Assembly (NCBI GenBank): GCA_040779335.1
Contig: JBFONV010000007.1
Location: 124,001-188,000 of the forward strand
Direction of reading: 5' to 3'
Length of the DNA: 64,000 nt
Source: JBFONV01 sp040779335
Lineage (GTDB): Bacteria; Pseudomonadota; Gammaproteobacteria; Enterobacterales; Alteromonadaceae
Shown here piece after piece: positions 26,371 through 34,614 of this stretch; within the stretch, counting starts at the first letter, position 1, and each line of letters opens with the position of its first letter. Under the pieces are notes generated by a model. That model was not told where the DNA came from. It ran no database searches and worked only from the letters and a program-made list of their open reading frames with translations. The translations under genes and the position numbers were made by a program.

Positions 26371-28920
26371 ATGCGTCTCACTATCAGTTTGTTTATATCA
26401 TTGTTGTTGCTCAGTGCATTGGCAACGGCGGCACCCATCAGTCAATATCTGCCAAAGGGGCATGAATACAACAATAAGGTTGTTAAGCCCAGTGACGTAT
26501 TTGGGTTTGAAATAGGTGATCGTCATGTCCGTCATGGGCAAATGCTTGAGTATATGAAGTCTTTGGCTGACTATTCACCGCGAGTGATGTTAACGAATAT
26601 CGGCAAAACGGTTGAACTACGTCAGCAGATCTTATTGACAGTTTCAGCGCCTAAGAATCTGGCGAAACTTGATGATATTTTAGCGCAACGACAATTAACA
26701 GGCGGTAAAAAAGCTGAACAACAACCGCTTGTTATTTGGTTGGGATATAGTGTGCATGGTGATGAAATTAGTGGTACAAATGCTGCCATGTTGGTGGCGT
26801 ACCACCTTGCGGCAAGTCAAGAAAGTAGTATTGCTGAGTTGTTAGACAATGCCATTATCGTGATGGAGCCAAGTATTAACCCTGATGGTATGGATCGCTT
26901 CGTTAATTGGGTGAATACCTATCGTGGTACCTCACTTAATAGCGATGCCAATCATATTGAACATCATCAAGGGTGGCGTACCGGAAGAACAAACCATTTC
27001 GGCTTTGATTTAAACCGAGATTGGCTGCTATTGTCACAACAAGAAAGTCAGCATAGATTAAAATATTTTCACCTTTATAAACCCAATGTCCTCGGCGATT
27101 TTCATGAAATGGGCGCCAATGGGAGTTACTTTTTCCAGCCTGGGATCCCAACGCGTAATCACCCATTAACGCCGAAGGAAAATACCGCATTAACGCAAAA
27201 ATTAGCCTTGTATCACGCTGAAGCTTTAGATAAAGAAAATCGCTTGTACTATAGCGAAGAGAGCTTTGATGATTTTTATTATGGCAAAGGTTCAACCTAT
27301 CCTGACATTAATGCTAGTGTTGGCATTCTATTTGAGCAAGCAAGCAGTCGTGGCATGCAACAAGAGACTCAAAACGGCTTATTAACTTTTGAGTTTGGTA
27401 TAAAAAATCATGTCTTAACATCATTATCAACCATTAAAGGTGCTTGGCTGAATCGTGACGAACTCAAAGAGTATCGTCAAAACTTTTATCAAGAATCTCA
27501 AAAACAAGCCAAAAAAGAAGAGTTTAGTGGTTATCTAATACATGAAAAATTCGATCAGCATCGCTTAGCAAGCTTTCTCGATAAACTTAAACAGCACCAA
27601 ATAGATGTTTTCCCATTAGCTGATGATTTCCGTTATGACTCGACACTTTATAGTAAAGAACATAGCTTTTATGTCCCTTTAGAACAGCCTCAATATCGTG
27701 TGATTAAAGCATTGTTTGGCCAAGAGACTGATTTTCAGGACAATACTTTTTATGATGTTTCCGGCTGGACCATGCCTTTGGCGATGAATATAGAATTTTA
27801 TCCCGTTAAGCGCACTTGGGGGCTTAAATTAAGCGATAACCAATGGACGCGGGCGGAAAAAGTCGTTGCCGATATTGATCTGCAAGCCTATGGTTATGCT
27901 TTTGAATGGCATGATTTTTTAGCCCCTAGATTACTGAATAAATTATTGGCTAACGATATTAAAGCGAAAGTGGCGACTAAATCTTTTACGGTGGCAGATG
28001 GCAGCGTAAATCACCAATTTTCAGCGGGCAGTATAGTGATCCCTGCAGGGATACAAACTAATGTAAATTGGCGAAATATATTGGCGACAGCGAGTAATGA
28101 AAACCATATTAGCATTACTAGTTTAACATCAGGTTACACCGCGCAGGGCATAGATATTGGTAGCGGTTCATTAAAGTTACTGAAAGAGCCGAAGGTCTTG
28201 CTTGTTGGTGGCAAGGGAATATCGCAGTATGAAGCAGGAGAAATCTTATTTTATTTAGATGACACCTTAAATATGCCAGTTTCTGTAGTAGAACACCAAC
28301 GACTCAAGCAGATTGATTTATCAACTTATACTCATTTATTACTCGTTGATGGTGATTACGCCAAACTAGATGTCGCAATGGTGAATGTGGTTGAGTCATT
28401 TGGTAAACAGGGCGGCGTTATTTTCGCACAAAAACGTGCGGCAAAATGGCTTGCTGAAAAAGGAGTCCTGACGGCAAGTTTTGTTAGTAATACTCAAATA
28501 GATCAACTGTTCGATACCGAAAATTTAAATTATCAAGACAAAGATAAACTCGCTGGACGAAAACGCATTGCGGGTGCCATTTTTGAGAGCGTTATTGATA
28601 CTAGCCATCCCTTGGCTTATGGTTATACCTCGCCCAATTTACCTCTGTTTCGTAATAGCACGCTGATAATGAATCAACCCTCGCAGCCGTTTGTTACTGT
28701 CGCCAAATATAGTGAAGAACCGTTAATGAGTGGTTATGCTGATCGTAATTTGGTATTACGTATCGCCAATAATGCTGCGATTGTCGCCCATAATCTCGGA
28801 AAAGGCCGGGTTATTGCTACCAGTGACAACCTTACGTTTCGTGGTTATTGGTATGGTAGTGCGAAGTTATTATCCAACGCTATTTTCTTTGGTAAAGCTT
28901 TTAATGCGCCTGTGGAATAG
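26371..28920 (+). CDS. Exported M14 family zinc carboxypeptidase
   Basis: The 849-aa protein has a signal peptide (residues 1-20, ending ATAA) and an N-terminal M14 catalytic domain. Zinc ligands appear as H129 and E132 (GYSVHGDEISG) and H245 (GDFHEMGANG), with N215-R216 in GFDLNRDW matching the substrate-carboxylate residues of carboxypeptidases. The long C-terminal part (about 400-849) is beta-rich and of the type found in large secreted M14 proteins of marine bacteria, including a glutamine-amidotransferase-like segment (VLLVGGKGISQYEAGEIL). It probably degrades extracellular or periplasmic peptides. It stands alone. Confidence 0.88.
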   Translation: MRLTISLFISLLLLSALATAAPISQYLPKGHEYNNKVVKPSDVFGFEIGDRHVRHGQMLEYMKSLADYSPRVMLTNIGKTVELRQQILLTVSAPKNLAKLDDILAQRQLTGGKKAEQQPLVIWLGYSVHGDEISGTNAAMLVAYHLAASQESSIAELLDNAIIVMEPSINPDGMDRFVNWVNTYRGTSLNSDANHIEHHQGWRTGRTNHFGFDLNRDWLLLSQQESQHRLKYFHLYKPNVLGDFHEMGANGSYFFQPGIPTRNHPLTPKENTALTQKLALYHAEALDKENRLYYSEESFDDFYYGKGSTYPDINASVGILFEQASSRGMQQETQNGLLTFEFGIKNHVLTSLSTIKGAWLNRDELKEYRQNFYQESQKQAKKEEFSGYLIHEKFDQHRLASFLDKLKQHQIDVFPLADDFRYDSTLYSKEHSFYVPLEQPQYRVIKALFGQETDFQDNTFYDVSGWTMPLAMNIEFYPVKRTWGLKLSDNQWTRAEKVVADIDLQAYGYAFEWHDFLAPRLLNKLLANDIKAKVATKSFTVADGSVNHQFSAGSIVIPAGIQTNVNWRNILATASNENHISITSLTSGYTAQGIDIGSGSLKLLKEPKVLLVGGKGISQYEAGEILFYLDDTLNMPVSVVEHQRLKQIDLSTYTHLLLVDGDYAKLDVAMVNVVESFGKQGGVIFAQKRAAKWLAEKGVLTASFVSNTQIDQLFDTENLNYQDKDKLAGRKRIAGAIFESVIDTSHPLAYGYTSPNLPLFRNSTLIMNQPSQPFVTVAKYSEEPLMSGYADRNLVLRIANNAAIVAHNLGKGRVIATSDNLTFRGYWYGSAKLLSNAIFFGKAFNAPVE

Positions 28921-28950
28921 CGCTGGAATTTATTAATATGGCGGCAATTG

Positions 28951-29709
28951 TTATGTGGTTGGTAAGCTCAGACAAATCGCCATTAATGTAATTTTTTGCA
29001 CGCCATGTTGTTTTAATAATCGGCAAATGGCATTTGCTGTCGAACCTGTTGTGACGACATCATCAATAAGCATAATGTGGTTGGGCAGGACGATGTTTTT
29101 GTTCGATAGTTTAAAGGCGTGGCGTAAATTTTTACGCCTTTGCGCGCCGTTCTTCCCAACCTGTTTTTGCGTTGCTTGGTCTCTATAAAGTACTGAGGAT
29201 TCATACGGTAGTCCGCTATATATTGAAAATTCTTTGGCTATTAAGTGCGCTTGATTAAATCCCCTTTCTTGCCATCGACTGATATGAGTCGGTACAGACA
29301 AAATCAGCTCTGGTATAAATAATTGATATTGACTTTGAATTTGGCGCCAATAGTTACTTAACAAGGTGGCAAATAATGGCGCAAGCTCAAATCGACCTTG
29401 ATATTTGAATTGACTCAGCCAATGTGAAAAAGGCCACAAATATGGGGCAAGGCAGATTAAATGATCAAATTGGTAGTGAGGTAATGCACGGTTAATTGCT
29501 GGCCAATTGAGTAAGTCTCCTTGAGTATGCGTACTTGAGAAGACAGCTAAATCATCAAAGCAATGAGAACATAATAGTGGATAGCTAACCTTAGCTTGAC
29601 CACATAAGTCGCAATAACTTATTTGCACCGCTAATTGTTTGAAAATCAGCTTGATGTTATGCAAATTAATTGCAGATACTGAATATTGATATAAACGGGT
29701 AAATTCCAT
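28951..29709 (-). CDS. ComF/GntX family phosphoribosyltransferase-like protein
   Basis: 252-aa protein with an N-terminal zinc-finger-like segment (CDLCGQAKVSYPLLCSHC, residues 34-51) and a C-terminal phosphoribosyltransferase fold with the PRPP-loop signature MLIDDVVTTGSTANAI. This is the ComF/GntX family, linked to DNA uptake in competent bacteria and to periplasmic gluconate use in old E. coli annotation. A GGAG lies 7 nt before the ATG. It is divergent from bioH, the same neighbour arrangement as gntX-bioH in E. coli. Confidence 0.9.
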   Translation of the reverse strand: MEFTRLYQYSVSAINLHNIKLIFKQLAVQISYCDLCGQAKVSYPLLCSHCFDDLAVFSSTHTQGDLLNWPAINRALPHYQFDHLICLAPYLWPFSHWLSQFKYQGRFELAPLFATLLSNYWRQIQSQYQLFIPELILSVPTHISRWQERGFNQAHLIAKEFSIYSGLPYESSVLYRDQATQKQVGKNGAQRRKNLRHAFKLSNKNIVLPNHIMLIDDVVTTGSTANAICRLLKQHGVQKITLMAICLSLPTT

Positions 29710-29764
29710 TTTTAGACTCCTTTCTGTAAACTGGCGGCACTTCCATTAGCAACCCTTATTTATC

Positions 29765-30547
29765 ATGGCAGAAACATTGAAAATAGCGAGTCAGGGCAAA
29801 GGTACACCTTTAGTTTTTATTCATGGTTGGGGGCTTAATTCCGGCGTATGGCAGCCGTTAAAGACTCAACTTATTGATCATTTTCAGGTGATCACCGTCG
29901 ATTTGCCTGGCTTTGGTGTGAATGTAAAGAATGAACTGCAAGATTATTCTTTAGCTAATATTGTCGCTGAAATAGGCCGTGTGATTGAGCAACCCGCAGT
30001 ATACATTGGCTGGTCGCTAGGCGGTTTGATCGCGACTGAAATAGCTTACCAACACCCTGAAAAAGTATTGGCTTTAGTTACCGTTGCGAGTTCGCCACTT
30101 TTTGTCGAAAGCGAAGATTGGCCAGGTATTAAGCCTGAATTATTAAAAGGCTTTCACCAACAATTAGCACAAGATACACAAAAAACTATTGATGGTTTTT
30201 TAAAAATTCAAGCCATGGGCAGTCCAAACATTCGTCATGATATTAAACAACTAAGAGCATTGATCATGGAGTATCCAATGCCTACTAAAAATACGCTCGA
30301 TCAGTCGTTACAGTTGTTGGAGACTATCGACTTACGCGAAAAACTATCTGAACTTAGATTACCCTTTTTACGACTATATGGACGTTTAGACAGTTTGATT
30401 CCTAAAACTATTCCGGCACTTGTGACCACACTCGCACCTCATAGCGAACAGTATATATTTGCTAAAGCCTCCCATGCACCATTCATATCTCATCCGGAAG
30501 AGTTTTTGCAAATAATTGAAAGCTGGTTAAAAACTGCAGTAAGCTAG
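29765..30547 (+). CDS. bioH: Pimeloyl-ACP methyl ester carboxylesterase BioH
   Basis: Removes the methyl group from pimeloyl-ACP methyl ester, closing the BioC-BioH route of pimelate synthesis for biotin. The 260-aa alpha/beta hydrolase has the nucleophile elbow G-W-S84-L-G (YIGWSLGGLIA), the oxyanion region FIHGWGLNSGVW, the acid in LYGRLDSLIP (near residue 208) and the catalytic His in ASHAPFISHPEEF. Length and motifs match E. coli BioH. It is divergent from the ComF-type gene. Confidence 0.93.
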   Translation: MAETLKIASQGKGTPLVFIHGWGLNSGVWQPLKTQLIDHFQVITVDLPGFGVNVKNELQDYSLANIVAEIGRVIEQPAVYIGWSLGGLIATEIAYQHPEKVLALVTVASSPLFVESEDWPGIKPELLKGFHQQLAQDTQKTIDGFLKIQAMGSPNIRHDIKQLRALIMEYPMPTKNTLDQSLQLLETIDLREKLSELRLPFLRLYGRLDSLIPKTIPALVTTLAPHSEQYIFAKASHAPFISHPEEFLQIIESWLKTAVS

Positions 30548-30689
30548 TTTTAATAGGGATTAGAGAGAGCAAGAAAGTTTACTTTTAACTGTTTTTGGTT
30601 AATAATTAGTCAGTGTGGTTGTTGATATTTTAATTGGCATTAGAAGATCGCAATGATTCGAAGAGTATAAATTGTACGAGGAGTGCATT

Positions 30690-30974
30690 ATGGAAATTCA
30701 ATCGGCATTGAGTTCTGGTATTCAAGGGTTTCAACGAGCTGAAGATAGAGCTAACAGCGCAGCGGAAGATATTGCCGCTCAGGTTGCTGAAAGCCGCGCC
30801 GCGCAAGAACAATTACAGTCGCAAACCGTGACCCCTTTGGCGTCACCAGAACCTAATAATTTAACTCAGTCACTTGTTGAACTTAAAGTGGCGGAAGTGC
30901 AAGCGGGGGCTTCTGCTGAAGTGATCAAAACAGCAGATGAAAACCTTGGCACCTTGATAGACGTGCGAGTATAA
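30690..30974 (+). CDS. Short flagellar rod/hook-tail-like protein
   Basis: 94-aa protein starting MEIQSALSSGIQGFQRAEDR, with GAGGAG 7 nt upstream of the ATG, which decides this start over a TTG 18 bp earlier. Its two ends resemble those of flagellar rod and hook proteins: the N-terminus follows the SALSSGIQGFQRA pattern and the C-terminus (LVELKVAEVQAGASAEVIKT, then ADENLGTLIDV) the VELKVAEVQA..VIKTADE.LGTLID pattern, but the whole middle domain is missing. Comparable short proteins are annotated as hypothetical. It is 1 nt before the next gene and is probably translated with it. No other flagellar gene is nearby, so assembly into a flagellum is unproven. Confidence 0.7.
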   Translation: MEIQSALSSGIQGFQRAEDRANSAAEDIAAQVAESRAAQEQLQSQTVTPLASPEPNNLTQSLVELKVAEVQAGASAEVIKTADENLGTLIDVRV

Positions 30975-30975
30975 C

Positions 30976-31884
30976 GTGAACATAGCACCGCAAACATCTT
31001 TTACTCCGGTAGCTACTGTGGTTAACCCACAGACGGATAGTTTGCGTCGAGAAAACAATGCCCGGGAAGTCATTACTCAACCAGCAGCGACTAGTCAAAG
31101 TGCTGCTGAGAAGGGCGTAGCGTCTGACAAAGATAAAGCAAAAACACCCGCGCAAAATAATGAAGCCGTTGATTTTGCTAATATACGAAAGCAGGCTGAA
31201 AAAGATGATACCACCATAGGTGATGCGTCCGAGCAAGAAGGTGAATCATCTTCCGATGCTCAACAACAAAAACAGTCAGGGCAACCCAAAAACGTTGATA
31301 GCGTTGCCGAAGAGCTAGAACTTAGTACCCTAAAGAAAAGAGATCGTGAAGTCCGAGCGCATGAACAAGCCCATTCTTCAGTCGGTGGTTCGTTAACAGG
31401 CGCACCTTCTTATTCATATGAACAAGGGCCTGATGGCAATAAGTATGCAGTCTCAGGTGAAGTGGATGTCGACTTGTCGATTGTTGAGGGCGATCCGCAA
31501 GCTACAATTAACAAAATGCAAAAAGTGTATGCTGCAGCGTTAGCGCCAGCAGATCCTTCTATTCAAGATAAATTAGTTGCTGCAACTGCTTCAAAAGCAA
31601 TATTAGAAGCGCAATCAGACATACTGAATGAACGTGTCAGCCAAGCTGACCCAGCTACAAAACGCGATGTGCTTGATGAAGAGGGTGAAGAAGCTAGCAA
31701 AACTAACGCATCGGACTCAGACTATGATGCTTTAGTGAAAAAAACCTTGGAAGAACAAGAAAGAATTGCCCCAGAAAGATCTGTAGATGTTATCGAACGT
31801 GCTTTAAGAATTGAAAACTTGTATAGCAATATTACCCAAGCATACGAAAAACCGCCATCGTATCAATTTCAGCTCACGGCATAA
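30976..31884 (+). CDS. SprA-related putative metalloprotease (CJM1_0395-like)
   Basis: 302-aa protein with a disordered Gln/Glu/Lys-rich N-terminal half and a conserved C-terminal block containing REVRAHEQAHSSVGGSLTGA, an H-E-x-x-H zinc motif (HEQAH), and YSYEQGPDGNKYAVSGEVDV. This is the family named putative metalloprotease CJM1_0395/SprA-related, widespread and functionally uncharacterised. It starts at GTG 30976, directly after the TAA of the previous gene, which implies coupled translation. A strong terminator follows 9 bp after the stop. Confidence 0.85.
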   Translation: MNIAPQTSFTPVATVVNPQTDSLRRENNAREVITQPAATSQSAAEKGVASDKDKAKTPAQNNEAVDFANIRKQAEKDDTTIGDASEQEGESSSDAQQQKQSGQPKNVDSVAEELELSTLKKRDREVRAHEQAHSSVGGSLTGAPSYSYEQGPDGNKYAVSGEVDVDLSIVEGDPQATINKMQKVYAAALAPADPSIQDKLVAATASKAILEAQSDILNERVSQADPATKRDVLDEEGEEASKTNASDSDYDALVKKTLEEQERIAPERSVDVIERALRIENLYSNITQAYEKPPSYQFQLTA

Positions 31885-31893
31885 CGTACCAAC

Positions 31894-31921
31894 AAAAAAG
31901 CCTGCATATGCAGGCTTTTTT
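31894..31921. terminator. Bidirectional terminator between the HEQAH gene and pyrE
   Basis: AAAAAAGCCTGCA and TGCAGGCTTTTTT form a long perfect stem around TA, with A-run before and T-run after, so it can stop both convergent transcripts. Confidence 0.9.
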
Positions 31922-31941
31922 ATCATTAGGATACTTACTAA

Positions 31942-32583
31942 CTAAATACCATAGTCTTGACGATATTTTTTTATACTGTCTAAACTTGCTTTCATGTCGG
32001 GCTGATCTTCAAGATAGGTTATGAGATCGGCTAAGGTCACAATAGAAATTACCGAAGTATTAAAATCACGTTCAACTTCTTGGATTGCCGATAACTCTCC
32101 TTTGCCTTTTTCTTGCCTGTCTAAAGCAATAAGTACGCCTGATAATGTTGCGCCACGTGATTGAATGATCTCCATTGACTCACGAATAGCAGTACCTGCC
32201 GTGATCACGTCATCGACGAGCATGACTTTACCTTTTAACGGAGAGCCTACTAGGTTGCCTCCCTCGCCGTGAGTTTTTGCTTCTTTACGATTAAAGCAAT
32301 AAGGCAAGTCCATATTGTGGTGGTCGGCAAGTGCAACAGCGGTTGTCGTCGCAATTGGAATACCTTTGTACGCAGGCCCAAATAACAAATCGAATTCTAT
32401 GCCCGAATCAGCAAGCGCTGCAGCGTAAAAGCGTCCTAATCTAGCTAAATCGCCACCAGTATTAAATAAGCCAGCATTAAAAAAGTAAGGACTAGTGCGG
32501 CCTGATTTTAACGTAAACTCACCAAAACGTAGCACTTGTTTGGCTAAAGCAAATTCTATAAATTCGTGTTGATAATCTTTCAT
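31942..32583 (-). CDS. pyrE: Orotate phosphoribosyltransferase
   Basis: Transfers the phosphoribosyl group to orotate to give OMP in pyrimidine synthesis. The 213-aa protein has the PRPP-binding motif VMLVDDVITAGTAIRESMEI and the usual N-terminus MKDYQHEFIEFALAKQVL. The ATG at 32583 is preceded by AGGA 8 nt upstream; a longer frame to 32601 was rejected. It follows rph with a 26-bp gap, the standard rph-pyrE operon of gammaproteobacteria. Confidence 0.97.
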   Translation of the reverse strand: MKDYQHEFIEFALAKQVLRFGEFTLKSGRTSPYFFNAGLFNTGGDLARLGRFYAAALADSGIEFDLLFGPAYKGIPIATTTAVALADHHNMDLPYCFNRKEAKTHGEGGNLVGSPLKGKVMLVDDVITAGTAIRESMEIIQSRGATLSGVLIALDRQEKGKGELSAIQEVERDFNTSVISIVTLADLITYLEDQPDMKASLDSIKKYRQDYGI

Positions 32584-32609
32584 GGAATTTTCCTGCATCA
32601 CTGTTTTTA

Positions 32610-33323
32610 CTAATTTAAAGCGGATTTTTGTAAATCAAACAATTCTACGATGCCTTGCTTGGCAAGTTGCATCATTGTTTGCATTTCTTCAAAACTAAAT
32701 GGCTCTTCTTCGGCCGTGCCTTGTACTTCAATTAATTTACCGGTGTCAGTCATAACAACGTTCAAGTCTGTTTCGGCGGCGGCATCTTCTACGTACTCAA
32801 GATCGGCTATAGCCGTTCCTTGATAGATACCGACAGAGACCGCGGCAATCATGTGCTTAAGCGGGTTAGTTTTGATTAAGCCTTTTGCCCGCATGAAATT
32901 CAATGCATCGACTAACGCGACACATGCGCCAGTAATAGAAGCCGTGCGAGTGCCGCCATCAGCTTGTATAACATCACAATCAACGGTGATAGTATTTTCA
33001 CCTAAAGCGCTTAAATCAAGCGCAGCACGCAATGAACGGGCAATTAAACGTGATATTTCAAGCGTACGTCCACTTTGTTTACCGTTCGCTGCTTCACGGC
33101 GCATACGAGTATGTGTTGAACGTGGTAACATTCCATATTCAGCCGTTACCCAGCCTTTTCCTTGCCCTTTTAAAAATCTCGGTACCCCTTCTTCAACAGT
33201 TGCGGTACAAATTACTTTGGTATCACCAAACTCGATTAATACTGAACCCTCAGCATGTGCTGTGAATTGACGCGTAATGGTTACCGGGCGAATTTGCCCA
33301 ACAGTTCTGCCGCTTGGTCGCAT
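32610..33323 (-). CDS. rph: Ribonuclease PH
   Basis: Phosphorolytic 3' exoribonuclease that trims tRNA 3' ends. The 237-aa protein starts MRPSGRTVGQIRPVTITRQF, continues with GSVLIEFGDTKVICTATVEE and contains the catalytic-type TITVDCDVIQADGGTRTASI. The start at 33323 was chosen over an upstream in-frame ATG because it begins exactly as RNase PH does. First gene of rph-pyrE. Confidence 0.97.
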   Translation of the reverse strand: MRPSGRTVGQIRPVTITRQFTAHAEGSVLIEFGDTKVICTATVEEGVPRFLKGQGKGWVTAEYGMLPRSTHTRMRREAANGKQSGRTLEISRLIARSLRAALDLSALGENTITVDCDVIQADGGTRTASITGACVALVDALNFMRAKGLIKTNPLKHMIAAVSVGIYQGTAIADLEYVEDAAAETDLNVVMTDTGKLIEVQGTAEEEPFSFEEMQTMMQLAKQGIVELFDLQKSALN

Positions 33324-33463
33324 GATGAAATACCTATAAAAAAATAATTGCTGCGCATTATAAAGGGTCGCGGTGAAATTTGACATAATGACGCGACAAC
33401 TATTTTGAAATATAGTTTATAAATAGAAGGTCATCTTGGTTATCGAACTTATTAGAGGTGTTC

Positions 33464-33961
33464 ATGAAAGCACAATTTTTACAGCATTTAATTGCAGCAA
33501 TGCTTGTATTAGCAAGCTATTCGGCGTCGGCAATTGAAAATTTACCTAGTTATAGCACCAGTTACAACGATACTAGTGATCCTTTCAAAGATGCAGTTGC
33601 AGCGATAAAACTCGCGAGTGAAACGGATCGTAATGTCCTGATTGAAATAGGTGGCAATTGGTGCACATGGTGCCATAAAATGGATGCCTTTTTAGAAAAA
33701 AATCCTCGCGTGTACAAAGAGTTGCATAGTAAGTTTGTAGTCTTAAAAGTTAATGTCAGCGACAGTAATGAAAATACAGCTTTTATGAAAGCTCTACCGC
33801 CGGTACTTGGCTACCCGCATATGTACGTTTCAACAGCCGCTGGAAAAATGATTTTGTCTAAAGATACTGCCGAGCTACAAGAAGAAGGTCAGTATTCAGC
33901 GCAACGTTGGCTGGAATTTATCGACCAATGGCAACCCAAAAGGGAGCAGGACGAATCATGA
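33464..33961 (+). CDS. Exported thioredoxin-fold protein
   Basis: 165-aa product with a signal peptide (about residues 1-23) and a DUF255/thioredoxin-like domain whose active site reads C-T-W-C-H (GGNWCTWCHKMDAFL). The start ATG at 33464 follows AGAGG. It is the first gene of a tightly coupled operon: its stop TGA overlaps the next gene's ATG (ATGA). Co-operon with a Tat-exported oxidoreductase subunit suggests a role in maturing or reducing its periplasmic partner; that is inference. Confidence 0.8.
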   Translation: MKAQFLQHLIAAMLVLASYSASAIENLPSYSTSYNDTSDPFKDAVAAIKLASETDRNVLIEIGGNWCTWCHKMDAFLEKNPRVYKELHSKFVVLKVNVSDSNENTAFMKALPPVLGYPHMYVSTAAGKMILSKDTAELQEEGQYSAQRWLEFIDQWQPKREQDES

Positions 33962-34614
33962 ATTCATTTTTTGATGGTCAATACCAAGTTGAAGCTTGGT
34001 ACGAAAAAAAGCTAACGCGTCGTAGTTTATTAAAATCAGCCGCTGGGGCTGCGGCAATAGCCGCACTGCCTGTTAAAGCCCTTTCCCAAGAACAATATAA
34101 AGCATTACAAATAGCGTTAAAAACTGATCCATGGCTGACGCTCGATGCCGTATTAGACCATTTGTTACCTGCATCTGAAACTGGCCCTAGTGCAAAAGAT
34201 ATTAAAGTAATTAACTATTTATATAACGTCATTTATCAACAGCCTACCGACAAAAGTGAAATAGACTTCATTTATAAAGGTGTTGGTTGGTTAAATGATT
34301 TTAGTCAAAGTCAATATCAGCAAGCGTTTGTTACCTTAGGATTTGATGATAAAGAGCGTTTACTTAAAGCGATCAGTCAATCGCGTGCTGGCGACAATTG
34401 GTTAAACAATTTAGTGGGTTATATTTTTGAGGCAATGCTTTCACCGCCCAGTTACGGCGGTAATCCTAATGGCATAGGTTGGCAATGGTTAAATCACCAA
34501 GCGGGCTTTCCTTTGCCTGAAAAAGGGCAACGATATTTTGAAATCCCGGGTTTTAAAAGTATTGCTGTTGCCAATGTAAGTGACGTTTCTTCTATAGGTA
34601 AAACCAAATCATGA
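33958..34614 (+). CDS. Tat-exported gluconate 2-dehydrogenase subunit 3-like protein
   Basis: 218-aa protein with a twin-arginine signal (KLTRRSLLKSAAGAAAIAAL, residues 19-38). The rest resembles the gluconate 2-dehydrogenase subunit 3 family, a small subunit that accompanies GMC flavoprotein dehydrogenases (signature WLTLDAVLDHLLPASETGPS, then PPSYGGNPNGIGWQWLNH). It probably carries the flavoprotein through the Tat pathway. Its start codon overlaps the previous stop, and its own stop overlaps the ATG of the GMC gene (ATGA at 34611). Confidence 0.85.
   Translation: MNSFFDGQYQVEAWYEKKLTRRSLLKSAAGAAAIAALPVKALSQEQYKALQIALKTDPWLTLDAVLDHLLPASETGPSAKDIKVINYLYNVIYQQPTDKSEIDFIYKGVGWLNDFSQSQYQQAFVTLGFDDKERLLKAISQSRAGDNWLNNLVGYIFEAMLSPPSYGGNPNGIGWQWLNHQAGFPLPEKGQRYFEIPGFKSIAVANVSDVSSIGKTKS

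Noticed and set aside
32851..33270. Open frame of 139 codons on the plus strand within rph
   Set aside because: Antisense to a strongly conserved RNase PH sequence; its protein has no family resemblance.
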